A stretch of 64,000 bases of DNA from Lomentospora prolificans. Lineage: Eukaryota > Ascomycota > Sordariomycetes > Microascales > Microascaceae. Position numbers and translations under genes: made by a program. The stretch is taken from the NCBI GenBank assembly GCA_029532625.1, contig JARFXM010000006.1, positions 3,658,001 to 3,722,000 of the forward strand, written 5' to 3'. Positions 10,939-22,364 of the stretch are shown here, piece by piece (the first letter of the stretch is position 1; each line of letters begins with the position of its first letter). The notes below the pieces were generated by a model. It ran no database searches. It was not told the DNA's origin and was given only the letters and a program-made list of their open reading frames with translations.

Positions 10939-12237
10939 ATGGATCTCGCTTCTATCTATTTCGGCCTTTTCCTGGGCGTCTTCGTCTTTACCTTTGCTAA
11001 GGTCCTGGACCAAACACAAACAATATGGCGACGCACGCACAGCCTCGTCAACGCATACGTGATTATGATTTGGACGGAAACTTGGGTCAACTTTGCCTTC
11101 GCTCTAATCACCTACCTGTTCCTGAATGGTATCATCCGCGGAAGGTAAGTTAGATGATATTGCCTAGTAACCTCGAAAATAATAGATGAACTAACATCAA
11201 GTAGTGTCGAGTTCTACACTGTGAGCGGTAGGTTCCAAGCTTCGGCCCTCTTCTTGCCCATCTTTCTACACAGGCCTTTGCCTTTCTATTTTCTTTTTTC
11301 TTGTTTCTTCTTCTTTTCCCCATACTGATGCCGAATTCCGTATTCTAGTAATACTATGGGCTGTCCAAACACAACTATTACCCCAGATCATCGCCAACCG
11401 CGTTGGTCTGATCATGGTCAACCGGCGTCAAGCCCGCTACCTAAAAATCGGCCTGTTCGTCTTGATCGCCGCCGTAAATATTGCCGTTGGTTTTATTTGG
11501 ATACCGGCCATGCTTCCGACGGTCACGCCTGCACAGGTCAGCCTGAACCATGCCTTCGAAAAGGCTGAGAAGTCCTTCTTCCTCGTCATCGATTTGGCCC
11601 TCAATCTGTATTTCCTATACTTGGTACGCTTCCGCTTGATTGCCGATGGCTTGACCAAGTACTGGACGCTGTTTAAGTTTAATGTCGGCATCGTCCTGGT
11701 ATCGACATCTATGGACATCTTGCTTTTGGGCTTTTTAAGTCTATCCGATCCGTACTTGTTAGTTCTTGCCGAATCCTATTATCCTCCAACGGGATTTTTT
11801 TATTACCTTTTTTTTTCTTGTTTTTGCAGTGACACTAACGTTTTTTTTTTCTTAAATCGTCGGACAGATACGTGCAATTCGCTCCCACTGCGTACATTAT
11901 CAAGCTCTACATCGAACTCATCATGGCCACCATGATCTCCAAGGTTGTCCGTAGCGGCGGGTCCAGACACGATTACCACGCAAGCAGCAGCCACAAATCC
12001 AACCCAACGAACTACCTCACCTCTCGAGTGGTGATAGGCACCGGCCCCGCGGTGCCCGACAGGGAAACCAACAAGTCGCGCAGAGACAAGCGGTTGGACG
12101 ATTCGCCGGATCGTGGAAGCAGCGCGGGGTCGGACATCCACTTGGCTTCGTATCCTAGCGGCCAAGGCATATTGAAGACTGTCGAGACTACCGTGGTGGT
12201 GGATGCCGCAGACGACAGCCGGAGTGATAGGACGTAG
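10939..12237 (+). CDS. Conserved fungal integral membrane protein (multi-span)
   Basis: Exons 10939-11144, 11205-11227, 11349-11757 and 11868-12237 give 335 residues with phase maintained; exon 2 is only 23 nt. The first 230 residues hold about seven hydrophobic segments, starting with IYFGLFLGVFVFTFAKV. Conserved-looking loops follow: QTQTIWRRTHSL, IILWAVQTQLLPQIIANRVG with a V at the splice, NRRQARYLKIGLF, LVRFRLIADGLTKYW and VQFAPTAYIIKLYIE. The last 90 residues are hydrophilic, charged and Ser/Arg-rich, probably cytosolic. From memory this matches a widespread uncharacterised Pezizomycotina membrane-protein family that is topologically like rhodopsin or Pth11-type proteins but without their diagnostic residues. 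Ligand and role are unknown. The gene stands alone between gene-free regions. Confidence 0.85.
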
Positions 12238-13472
12238 GGATTGCCAGTAGGAATCTCGCAAATGCCGAAGGCTGCGAGTTTTTATGGGCGTGAAAGACAG
12301 GGCACTGATTGCACCAGCTGATATTACAGAACAGAGATGGAGAAGCAGAGAATGTGACAGCTAGAAAACAAAGAACTAGATGTTATGTGCGACGAATCTG
12401 GTCAACCACACCTCATCAGAGCCCACATAATACATCACCCCATTTGCTCAGGCTTGCTCAGGCCCAAATCACCTTTGCTCACCTTTACTACCTATTTAGG
12501 TAACGATCCTGCTATAGTATAGGTTAGGAATTACTTCATGTTACAGCTTTGCCATGCTGCTTACTTGCTAACTGCCAAGCTGCCAGCAAGTAAGTCAGTA
12601 AGGGTTGTGTGATGCTATTCACAGATTCATTGTGGTCGCTGTTTCACATATTCACCTCTGCATGAGCTGTTGGCATGCAGGTAGGTGGTCTCTTGTGATG
12701 GTAAAGTAGTCTTGTTCTCCCTATCTTGATTGTGGTTCCTTACTTCCTTTATATATTCCTTGTGTTCGACCTTTGGTGTTGCTTGCTCACTGCTGAAGTT
12801 CTGCCAGGGCATGCCCATGCTTGCTTACATGGTATAGTGTAATAACTAGCATATTATGCCTTTTCACTCTAATATTGATGAACAACATCTTACAAAGGTG
12901 AGGGCCTGATATACCTTTAAAAGGTTTTATTTTTTTTTTATATCTAGTCTGAATGATCTAGAGGTAGAGGGGTGTATGGTGGTGCAAGAGGATGCTAAGC
13001 CTAAAATGCATACTAACCCCTATACTATATTTTGCAGGAATAGGGGGTATAGTGTATATTAAAGGTGTCTGAAAAAGTGGCTTGGCTGCCGCCTACCTCA
13101 ATTTTCCCCTATGGATCATCATCATTATCGTTCTTTTATTTTTTCAATTTCATCAGTAATTCCTTCCCTTTTACTATCAACCGAATATCATTCTTTCTCA
13201 TCTATCCCAAAATAGCCAAACCAAATCTCTTCTCTAAAATAATCAGATCGCCCACGAATACAAGGATTGTCAGCCAGCTGTATGGGATCGACTCAGACGA
13301 CCAGCGACGAATCGGAAAGTAGTTAATAGGCACAGGCCCTATGGAAAAACTTTTTCCCGGGCGCAATAATTCATGCATGTACGAAGTACCTCTGTAGCCG
13401 TCGCTACTTGAGAAAACAAATTACCAACCCAACATCGTAGCAACTACCCCTGATCCTTTGTCCGTCAAGACG
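12238..13472. other. AT-rich gene-free region with a perfect 10-bp hairpin stem
   Basis: The region is visibly AT-rich and repetitive in short words. CTTACTTGCT at 12560-12569 is repeated as its exact reverse complement at 12595-12604, a possible hairpin. I see no gene. The segment just before 13473 is the 5' region of the APH-like gene. Confidence 0.4.
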
Positions 13473-15084
13473 ATGAACTCTCCTCAAGCAGACAGCGTTC
13501 CATCCATGGCCGAGGAGGCCGCCAAAGATGATTGGGACTACATCAAAAGACAATCCGAAGCAATTGAAACAGAGGCACTTCACACGTATCTTTGGGAGCA
13601 GCGGCACCTCATCGAGGCCCTAGTGCTGCATCACCTTGGTGTCGCCCCTGATAGTGCTTCGAGTTCCGTTTTGCCCCAAGCCGAATGGTTGTGCGGTCGG
13701 TTCAATATCTGCGTTCCAGTCAAGGTAACCTCTCATACTGCAGTCGAAAAGTTTATTGTGCGCTTCGCAATGCGTCACAAGTTTGCAGAGGACCACTGTC
13801 TAGGATTTATGAACGAGAAAATCAGTTGCGAGGTAGCGACGTATATATGGATGCAGGAGAATTGCCCATCGGTCCCCATCCCCCATTTATTCGGCTTTGG
13901 GTTTACCGACGGCCGCCATGTACGTGGTCCCTTATCCTCACGCCTCTGTTATAGATACTCATTCTCTCTAGTTTACCCACTCGAAACATCGACCTTTCTT
14001 CGTCCGACTCGTTCGCTCTGCCTGGCGGCAGCTTTACAAATGCCTCCGATGGCCTGTCTTATCCTCCTATGTCAGTCATGCCTTTCCTCACCAGTTTGAG
14101 ATGGGTTACTTGATTCTCGAATTTATAGATCAGGATAGCGGTCGAATGCTATCTCAGGTCTGGAAAGACGGTTGCAGCGATGAGAATAAGATGAAAAACC
14201 TATTCCGCAGCCTTTCGCGCCTGATACTGTCTGTAGGGCGCATTCCTCAACCAAGGATCGGGTCGTTCACGTTCAATAGCGATGGTACAATAACTTTAAC
14301 AAACAGGCCTCTCACGTGCTCGATGGCAATAATGGAGGCGCAGGGTGCACAGAGGGTTTTGGAGAGGCATCAAACCTACTCTTGCACAGATGCTTTTGTA
14401 TCGGATCTATTGTCTCTCCATGACAGCCGATTTTTGAACCAACGAAATGCCGTTCATGGCTATAGAGACTGTCGAGCGCAGATGGCCACTAAATCCGTCC
14501 TTCGTGCAGTGCAGCATCATTACATCAATCGGAAGACCCGCTACGGGCCATATTCCTTACAGTTCACAGACATACACCAAAGCAACATCTTGGTCGATGA
14601 AGGCTACAACATTAAATGCCTTATTGACTTGGAGTGGATCTGCTCTCTCCCCACTGAGATGCTTGCTGTACCATCTTGGCTGACGGGATGCTGTATTCAA
14701 CAGCTCTATGGGGAGAAGCTGGGAGAATTTGACGAGATTCACAAAGAATTCATGGATATTTTATCTGAGGAAGAAAAGGCCCTGGGTACTTTCTTGCCTG
14801 GGACAGCAGGGCCCCAACCCATTTCTCACTACATACGCACTAACTGGACGTCGAAGATGGTATGGTTTTGGTACTGCCTTGACTCCGTCAACATCATGTA
14901 TGAGGTTGCCGAGGACCATATCTACCCTGAGTTTTCCCTTGACCCACAATCGAAAGAGTTGGAGAATCAATTTTTTCGTCTCTGCTGTAGAGGAGCGGAG
15001 AGCGTAGTGCAGACAAAGGTTAAAGACAGAGAGGCATATTTGAAAAGTCTTGCGGCAATGTTCCGGATTACCCCTTCAGCCTGA
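13473..15084 (+). CDS. APH-fold (aminoglycoside phosphotransferase-like) kinase family protein
   Basis: Two exons, 13473-13919 and 13972-15084, joined by a 52-bp intron in phase 0, give 519 residues. The ATG at 13473 is the first in frame. The N-lobe has SEVATYIWMQENCP (read with C before EVAT) and PIPHLFGFGF, typical of the fungal APH family. MGYLILEFI (from residue 193) is the hinge-like strand. The catalytic loop FTDIHQSNIL carries Asp349, His351 and Asn354, standing for the HGDLHPGN motif, and CLIDLEW (Asp368) replaces the DFG/IDW magnesium-binding motif. These residues suggest that ATP binding is retained. Fungal members rarely confer drug resistance; their substrates are mostly unknown. 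The C-terminal part is acidic and helical. The gene is followed directly by transposon-like debris. Confidence 0.85.
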
Positions 15085-15099
15085 TCGCAGGCCGTGTCT

Positions 15100-15725
15100 C
15101 TGCCGTCGTCAAATATGCTCTTCCTTTGGCGTGGGCCCCTTCGCATCCTCCGTATCCTCCTTTACCCTTCTCCGCTGAGCTTCTCTTCCCGATGAAATGA
15201 TTAGCGCCACGGCCTCTTCGTCTTTTATTCCTTCTGTCGGTCCACTTTCTTCTCGGGCGGACGGGTCGGAGTTGCTGCTGAATCTTCGCTGTCTCCCTTG
15301 GCCCTTCTCCGCCGCGCCTCCTTCCCGGAGGAGATGATCGCGGCTGTCGTCTTAGGGTCGCCGACGATAACGGTATTTGCCTCGCCTGTCTCCAGTTCTG
15401 CATCTGATTGCGTGATTCTTGACTGGAATTCTAGCGACTCTCCTGGTGAGTGACTCTATCTAGTCGGATCTTGCTCCTTCGTACGAGATATCCCCTATTT
15501 TATCGATACTGTAGTTGTATGAAGGTATAAATTGCGAGATTCTGTAGTGTAAGAAGAGTCTTGGATTTAGGCTGTTATAGTTGGGCTGGGAGAGGTAGAT
15601 TGCTTTGGCTTTTACTTCTCCGAGCTTTAAACTGGAGGGAGAATTAGTTTCATCCCCTGTATTACCTAGCCCTGCACTAGCTACCCTCTCTGATTCTCTG
15701 TCCACTAGCTCGGAGGTTCTCTAGC
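15100..15725 (-). other. Degenerate repetitive coding debris, possibly transposon-derived
   Basis: On the minus strand two related peptides appear in different frames: AAIISSGKEARRRRAKGDSE (about 15280-15350) and ALIISSGREAQRRRVKEDTE (about 15140-15210). This shows an internal duplication of roughly 140 bp that has since diverged. A further open frame lies upstream (15460-15705). No domain is recognised. Position next to a MULE relic suggests remains of mobile DNA, but this is inference. Confidence 0.35.
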
Positions 15726-15908
15726 TGTGCTCGCTAGCGATGTATTGGTTCCACTCCACAGCTCTACACCTAGTATGGGAACTTTGTGTGAGCAGCGCCA
15801 AGACGCAATTAGCCTCAAGCTCGCCCACGAGCTGTCACGGACATGGCTCCCAAGGATTTTATGTAGATGTAGCCATCGCTTCGACAGACCAACGAGCTGA
15901 ATGCTAGA

Positions 15909-16115
15909 CTAGAGTCCTTTGAGTATTGCAGACCTTATAAGGCGATTTTTAAGCTGCTTAAGAACCTGATGATAGTCCTCCTCAATCTCGTTACTACATA
16001 ATGCAAGCGCGACACGGAAAGACCGCTGGCAAACATCAACTCCGATTATATTAAAGGAGTAATATTCTATATTTGTTCGTCTTATATAGTGATATTTATG
16101 GCTCACTTGAAGCAC
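15909..16115 (-). mobile_element. MULE (Mutator-like) transposase fragment
   Basis: The 68-codon open frame encodes YHYIRRTNIEYYSFNIIGVD followed by RSFRVALALCSNEIEEDYHQ and VLKQLKNRL. This resembles the core of fungal and plant MULE/FAR1 transposase domains, where a TYKTN-type strand precedes a GVD/GV strand, then F-x-V-A-x-A-x-x and E-D-Y/F-x-W-x-L-x-x-L. Only this short segment of a domain of more than 90 residues survives; no terminal inverted repeats or full element are visible. It is most likely a relic. The call rests on pattern memory of the family. Confidence 0.5.
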
Positions 16116-16800
16116 ATTTAGTCGCCATTAGGCTTTATCTTCTCCAACAGCCTGCAGGCTTTTAGCAAAATACAACCATGGCGATCCCATACATCGTGAT
16201 GTACTCCCCAAGAATTATGGCTTGTGCACGATGGGTATAAGTTCACCGGATCCGCGGAGCCTGGATCCTGGAGTGCCAAAACTCGCCTCCCCAGGACATT
16301 TATATAGCAACTAACGGTAGAACCGGCCGTGATGGCCCGGGTTGGGGCGGTCGGTATAGATCTTAGAAACGAGGCTCGGGGGCTGTGTCGGAGACCACAC
16401 TGTGCTCACCCCAGCTCAGGTCAAATCAGGACCAGCTCAGGACCACGTCTGATAATGGTAATTGCGGTCGACCAGATTCGTCCCAGATAATTGACTGTAT
16501 TACGCACGCACACCTTGTGATAAAGCCCGGTGGCAAGGGACTCGTTTGAATTAGACTAGGGGTCTCGAATCGCTCGGATCGCCGGGCTTGCATGGAGTGT
16601 ATTAATTAGAATAGGATTCTATTATCTACCGGATTGGCCGGCCGAATGACTTTGGTTGATGGGATACTCCCAACGTTTTGGTCCTTGCACAGCCAAGCCT
16701 GAAGCGCTGGCGCTTAAACGGTTGCGGGACTCACAGGGACCTTGTAAACAAGTTTTCTCAATTCCGACAGCTGGGTAGTATCCACGGACGGAAAGGTCAA
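16116..16800. other. Intergenic region, no supported gene
   Basis: This is the 3' flank of the SDR gene. Several GGATCC-containing words lie at 16240-16280. I see no gene or RNA. Confidence 0.4.
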
Positions 16801-17754
16801 TTACAATTGGTACTTCGCCAACATAACCCCCGACAGCAACTCAAACGCCTCCCTCCTCTTGTTCGCCAGCTCCTTGAAAGGCTCCTCAGCAGGAATGCCT
16901 CCAACCATCACATGCTCAGAACCGTCGGCGAGCTGTGACCACGCCTGTTCAATGAACTCGCCAATCGGCATGCCGAGGGCCCTTCCCACATCCTCACCCA
17001 TGTAGTCATGAATCTCGGCTATGGTTCGTTAGCAGATCTCACGCCGGGACATGGTGAGCGGGTACAGCCATCTGAGACATACTCTGAACGGCAGGGGGCC
17101 AAATCTCGATAATCTTAGTGCTCTTGCCCTGGTTTTGGCGGCGGAGGCAGTACACGTAGGCGTTCAGGGCCGCCTTGGAAGCCGAGTACGCGGGCACGAC
17201 CACGGCAGGGACAAGGGCAATGTTGCTACCGGTGAAGGCCAGAGCCGTCTGGAAGGGCTTCTCGAGCAGATGAGGTAGAAATTTGATGGACAAGTCCACC
17301 AGCCGGGAGAAGTTGGTGCTAACCTCGTTGTGGAATGCCGCGAGGTCCACCTCTGCCGGTCGCGATAGACGAATGACGCTTTGCACGCCCGCGTTCAAAA
17401 GGACACAGTCGAGATCGGGGTACTGCGTGACAACTCTTTGCGACAAGTCCCGGTGTTAGTTTTCGGCGAATGTCCAAGGTGTATTGATATAAAGTAGTAG
17501 ATATTATTATTCATCCGCCACCGAATATTTACCTACTCTTGAACGAAGGCATCAAGGCCAGCGCTGTCAGTGACATCGTATCTGATAGCACCCGTCTTAT
17601 CGGAGCCATGCTTTTGAACAAAGGCGTCGAGCCTTTCCTGGCGCCGGCCGACGGCAATGACTTTCGAACCCTCCGAGATGAATTTGTCGGCAAGCGCGGC
17701 GCCTATCCCAGCCGTGGCTCCGACGATAAGGATACGCCTATAGGTAAAGGCCAT
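16801..17754 (-). CDS. Short-chain dehydrogenase/reductase (DltE-like classical SDR)
   Basis: Exons 17537-17754, 17083-17435 and 16801-17018 give 262 residues. The phases match and the joins restore FVQE-VVTQYP and PPAVQ-TEIHDYMG. The cofactor-binding glycine motif GATAGIG is near residues 11-17, followed by AVGRRQERL, which favours NADP(H). LNAGVQ carries the NAG motif and AYSASKAALNAY holds the catalytic Tyr and Lys. TGSNIALVP supplies the region of the catalytic Ser, although Ser is shifted relative to the usual ISS motif. The protein is probably a cytosolic oxidoreductase on an unknown carbonyl or alcohol. It is transcribed in the same direction as the MDR reductase 480 bp upstream; both may serve one pathway under the adjacent Zn2Cys6 factor. 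Confidence 0.9.
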
Positions 17755-18233
17755 GGCGCGGATGAGGTGTACAAGAGAATCGACGATATCTTAGAAGTAA
17801 GTCTAGAGTAATATGTGACAGATAAAAGTCAAACATGAATTGACGCAACACTATCGTATAATACAAGGTCGGTTTCCGGGTGAATGGCTGTATTTATGGC
17901 CGTGCCAGCTTCTATATGTTAGGCAACGCCGCCACCAATCACCGCTGAAACAATGCTGGTGCCTGGTGGCCTCAGTTTCATGATGTTCTCTTCGCATACA
18001 AAAGACGGAAAATCTGTTGCCGAGCTGCATCTATTCTTCAGCGATACGAACGGAGGATGCAGGCGCTGGCTCTGCGAGTTTCGGTTGCCTGTTTTGGCAG
18101 TCAAACGGAGTTAAGGCGCGCAAAGGTGAGCTTGGACGTAGGACTTAAAACATTCACTGCCAGCTTTCATTCAATGCCTTAGACCCGATACTAACTCCTA
18201 AACCCGAACACGTTCGTTTTCGCCAAAGATTAA
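17755..18233. other. Spacer between the SDR and MDR genes
   Basis: This 479-bp spacer holds the SDR promoter and the MDR 3' end. Both genes run on the minus strand with independent spacing, as in fungal clusters, not a bacterial-type operon. I see no further gene. Confidence 0.4.
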
Positions 18234-19400
18234 TCATTCCTTCAGCGGGGTAAAGACGTAGCCCTTTGCCCACTCGTCCCCAGCAGCGGCCAACTCTATT
18301 GCTTCGCTCCATTGTTCCAACGGATACTCACCGCGCACCTCGTATCCGGCCGTCTTGCCAATCTTTACAATACCGGCCTCAACCATGCGCAGCAACTCTT
18401 CTACCTCCTCCTTGGTATGCATCCATTGGCCCTTGATGGTGACGCTCTTGTACAATAGTTGCGCATGGTTGATATTCAAGTTACCGTAAATACCGCCCAT
18501 AAGAGCTACTTTGCCGCCGGGACGCAGGGCTCCGAATCCCACTTGGACATGCGAGGGCTGAGTCCCCAAACCAGGGCTCAAATCGATGAAAGCATCAATG
18601 CCGGGAGATCCGGTGGGGAGAAGGGCACGGACAGCCGCTTCATCAGCCGATACGTCGCCAGTCACAACTACCGTTTCAAGAGCAGGGCGGTCCGGGTACG
18701 TCCGGCTAAGCGTAGTCTTTAGGCGTTCAAGCCCCGAGGCGCTGCGGCTTATGGCGATGACGCGGGCGCCCAAGGCCACGCCCAGTTCCACGGCGGCGCC
18801 CGAGAAGAATCCGGTCGCGGGGCCAACAAGAAGTGTCTGGCCGGCCTTGAGGTCAACGGCACGCATGCCACCGTAGACAATGGAAAGACGCGGGATCGAA
18901 ATGGCTAGCTCAGAGACTGTGTATCCGAAGCGATTGAGGAGTGTTTCGGCGTCAAGTCGGTGAGTATTCTCGAGAGGCGTGGTGGCGACCGTTTGGAACA
19001 GGCCGCGAGGCCATCCGCTCTCCATCAAATGCCGCTGCTCTGCATGAGGGCCGCCGTTAAGGCCAAGGAGAATTTGCGTCGTGACCGGGTCATCACGGGA
19101 GCGGATGAAGGAGTCGACATACACGAGGTCGCCCTCCTTCAGCAGCGTAGCATCCGGCCCCGTAGACTGGACGCGGCCGATGGCGGAGTGGCCGGGGACA
19201 AATGGCGTGGGAAATGTTAGGAATGTGCTGGCGCCCGTCAGGAATTTGGAAGTTGTCGCGCTGATGGGCGATGCTAGGATGCGGACATTGGCTGAGCCAT
19301 GGGAGGGAGGGCTTGGGACAGCAAAGTCTTGCAGTTCGAGATGAAGAGGGCTGGCGATCTTGTGGAGGACAAGAGCCTTGCTTTGGTTCTGAGAGGGCAT
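18234..19400 (-). CDS. Medium-chain dehydrogenase/reductase (MDR), zinc ligands absent
   Basis: A single exon encodes 388 residues from the ATG at 19400; the frame is open to a GTG at 19409 but no ATG is there. The order of elements follows the alcohol-dehydrogenase superfamily: an N-terminal GroES-like part with VPGHSAIGRVQSTG and LKEGDLVYVD, then a Rossmann part with LLVGPATGFFSGAAVELGVA and VIAISRS, then RPGGKVALMGG and IKGQWMHTKEEVEELL. The usual catalytic zinc ligands are missing (no Cys in the ISATTSKF strand; GHS instead of GHE), and the four-Cys structural zinc lobe is absent. It is therefore probably a zinc-independent quinone-reductase or enoyl-reductase type enzyme using NAD(P)H. 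Its 5' end faces the Zn2Cys6 regulator across a short shared promoter. The substrate is unknown. Confidence 0.88.
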   Translation of the reverse strand: MPSQNQSKALVLHKIASPLHLELQDFAVPSPPSHGSANVRILASPISATTSKFLTGASTFLTFPTPFVPGHSAIGRVQSTGPDATLLKEGDLVYVDSFIRSRDDPVTTQILLGLNGGPHAEQRHLMESGWPRGLFQTVATTPLENTHRLDAETLLNRFGYTVSELAISIPRLSIVYGGMRAVDLKAGQTLLVGPATGFFSGAAVELGVALGARVIAISRSASGLERLKTTLSRTYPDRPALETVVVTGDVSADEAAVRALLPTGSPGIDAFIDLSPGLGTQPSHVQVGFGALRPGGKVALMGGIYGNLNINHAQLLYKSVTIKGQWMHTKEEVEELLRMVEAGIVKIGKTAGYEVRGEYPLEQWSEAIELAAAGDEWAKGYVFTPLKE

Positions 19401-19869
19401 TGTGACCACGGTGTTTTACGAATCTTTGTGAGGAAGGAAATGGAAGCAAGGTGTTTGGTGATGTATTTATTACAGGGAACTAATAGTAACGAAAAGGAGG
19501 CAAGCTCCATCACTTATATAGTGTCTATTTCAACAGATCTCATGTTCTACTCAAGGCATATATTCGTCAGACAATCTCTATTATTCAAGCTGAAGTCTAC
19601 ACCCAGCCGGTGACATTGGCAAATTGGTTCCCGGCCCTTATGCTGTCAATCGCCAAGCTGACGCAAACGTCATCGGAGAAGGAGTGCTGATCTTAGCCAA
19701 ACAGGCAATTTTTATCTCCGGATTGCGAGAAGCGCGTTTAACTCCGTGCGAACCTGATCCTGTCCGAACCGTTTTCCTTTTTAGACCCTTACATCACCGT
19801 CGTCTCTCCTCCGCGATTCAAAACGTAGTAAAATAAATCCGCGATTTTTACTCAACACGGAAACTCGCC
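19401..19869. promoter_or_regulatory. Divergent promoter between MDR reductase and Zn2Cys6 factor
   Basis: The 469-bp interval separates the start codons of two head-to-head genes. A good TATA box for the reductase, CTATATAAG on the minus strand, lies at 19513-19521, about 115 bp upstream of its ATG. Several CGG/CCG trinucleotides lie at about 19600-19770, including a CCGAACCG word near 19767, but I see no clear inverted CGG pair of the type Zn2Cys6 dimers bind. Joint regulation by the adjacent factor is inference. Confidence 0.5.
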
Positions 19870-22148
19870 ATGCCGACAAAGTCCGCCGAGATATCCAGGT
19901 ACACCCAAGTCTTCCGAGCCTGCCCGGCCGCGGACCAGCGCCAAGACCGAAAGCGCAAGCGAAGGCCCGTGTCGTGCCTCAGTTGTCGGACTCGCAAGCT
20001 CAAATGCGACAGGAATCAGCCATGCGGGTCGTGTGTGCGGCGCCATGAAGCCGACTCGTGTCAATTTGGGGTGCCGAGTATTACTGCTAGTAATATTCTT
20101 AGCGTTAACCCTAGGAGCTCATCTTCCATGGTTAGTAGTAATAGTGTCTCCCCAGCCAGCACGGTTTCCGGCGTCGCCGGAAATGAAGAGATACACCTGA
20201 GGCTTCAGAATTTGGAGCACATGGTACAGAATTTCATAGCGGCATGTAATAACCCCATAGGCCCGAGCTCGCGACAAGAATCGTCTGAGGAAGTACCTCC
20301 AGCTTCGACTCTTGCTCCGTCCGGCACGGCATATTACGGCGCAACACACTGGGCTGCCTTTTTAAACCATGTTCGCGACATCAAGACGGCTATTGAGAAA
20401 GAGGAAGCCGCCGGAACAGTCCCAAATACATTGTCTCTATCACCACCCGAACTGAGTCCGGTGACGACCCCAGGCAATATTAGTCCGGATCCGATCTTCG
20501 GAAAGGTAGAATCTATTACTCTTAGGGACGTGATGGATAGCCTGGGCTGCCGGCAGGATGTTGACAAATTATTGGCCATTTACTTCCGCTGCCAATACGT
20601 TGTTTCGTCATTCATCCATGTCCCGCGCTTCCAAAGAGAGTATGAGCGCTTTCGGACCAACCCCGAGTCCACTAGCTTTCTGTGGATCAGCATACTGTTC
20701 TCGATCCTCGCAAACGCATCAATGATTGCCAAAGCAAAAGGTTATGATGCAAACATGAGTATGCCCATCCACCCCCCGGCATTATACACTGCTAGAGCGA
20801 TGCAGTGTCTGGTCGCCGGGCAATATCTCACAGACAAGAAGTACGCCGTCGAAGCGCTTCTCCTCTACGTCCACACCAGGAATGTGGCCAGCCAAGACTC
20901 AAACGCGGCTCTTTGGGCCATTTTCGGCCTCGCTACGCGGTTGGCGCAGCGGGGAGGGTATCACCGCGATCCGAAGCACCTTTCGCGACGCATATCTCCG
21001 TTCGAAACCGAAATGCGGCGCCGCGTGTGGTTTTTCGTCGAGGCCTTTGACGTGTTGCTTTCTTTGCATTTAGGCGTACCAACTATCATCCACGAGGAAG
21101 AAACGGATACAGACTTCATAAGTAACCACCCGGATGAGGATTTCGACGAGGACACGGAAACGATGCCGCCGCCTCGGCCTCCACTCGACCCAACCCCGAT
21201 CCTCTCCTACTCTATCAAGGCAAAGAGCATCCGCATCATGCGGAGAGTCATGCGCCATGCTCTCTCGACCAAGAAACCCGACTACGACAAGACATGGGCC
21301 CTCCACGCAGAAATCCAACAGTCTTATTCGGAAATCCCGGCCTGCCTCCAGTATAGACCCATCCAGTCAACGAGCTTCAGCGAGCCAAATGAGACCATCA
21401 TGTTTCGACTCACGCACGAGTTGATGTATAATAGAGCCATGTGCTTGCTGCACCGGCCGTACTTGACTTTCGAAAAGGATAAGGAGTTGCATCGGCCATC
21501 TCGGAAAATATGCTCGGAATCAGCGCGTCGCATCCTCGATTTGCATGTCGAATACGATCGCGAAATCAGACCCGGTGGGAGACTGTACGAAGACCGGTAT
21601 ATGTTTTCGGTGCTGACAATGCACGAATTCATGGTTGCGGCAATGGTGGTTTGCCTCGATCTGAATGAATCCGCCCCAGCAAGGCATGCCATCCACCGAA
21701 TGAGGTTTGCCGGCGATGTTTGCTAACGAGTTCGCAGACCCGAAGACGACCAGGCAAAAATCAACTCTTTGAGGGCAGTGCAAGCGATTTGGAATGAACG
21801 CGCTTCTACCTCTCGAGACGCCCGACATGCGTCCATTGTATTGTCGGCGATGCTTCAGCGTGTCGGGACTCGGAGGTTGGTCGATATGGGCAGCGGCGAG
21901 TTGCCAGGGTGGCAGGCGACGGTGAATACGGGCTCAATAGCTGTGCCGACGAACACGCGGATGGAAGACATTGGTTCGGCATTCGACGTCTCGAATGACT
22001 TCCTAGACTTTTTACCGCTGGATAACGCGTTTAACGATCCTGTAAATCTTGACTGGGTGAGTCCTGACCAGACCGTCAGTACTCTTCCATACCTAACCAT
22101 TCATTATACTTGTAGAACCTCTTGGATCAGTGGCTTCGCGTTGAGTAA
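19870..22148 (+). CDS. Zn2Cys6 transcription factor with fungal-specific TF domain
   Basis: Exons 19870-21704, 21738-22056 and 22116-22148 give 728 residues; both introns (33 and 59 bp) keep phase and the last exon adds only ten residues before the stop. The zinc cluster has the spacing CX2CX6CX5CX2CX8C with Cys at residues 36, 39, 46, 52, 55 and 64, preceded by a basic run RKRKRRP. A Leu-rich linker near residues 105-120 could form the dimerising coiled coil. The middle domain carries the hallmarks of the fungal-specific transcription factor region: ALWAIFGLATRLAQRGGYHR, RRVWFFVEAFDVLLSLHLG and ETDTDFISNHPDEDF. The C-terminal part is acidic and aromatic. It is a nuclear regulator, probably of the divergently transcribed reductase and its SDR neighbour; that link comes only from position. 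The 33-bp intron is unusually short but is the only way to continue the frame. Confidence 0.9.
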
Positions 22149-22364
22149 GGCATACTGCGCTGCGCAATGCTGCATCAAAAAGCAGGCCACCACAAAGCGC
22201 CACGGTCCCCGGGATGAATCTCGGATGCAAAATAGTCTATCGCCATTGTTGGGTATAATATTAATGCAAAAGAATTGTACAAGACCTTTCCGCCCGTCGT
22301 GCCGCCGTCGTAAGCCCACTCCGCGATGGACTGAACCGAATATAAATGCTCAATACAGTCGAAA

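Noticed and set aside
301..16115. A secondary-metabolite cluster around the LaeA-like methyltransferase
   Set aside because: No polyketide synthase, NRPS, terpene cyclase or P450 is visible. The neighbours are unrelated or decayed.
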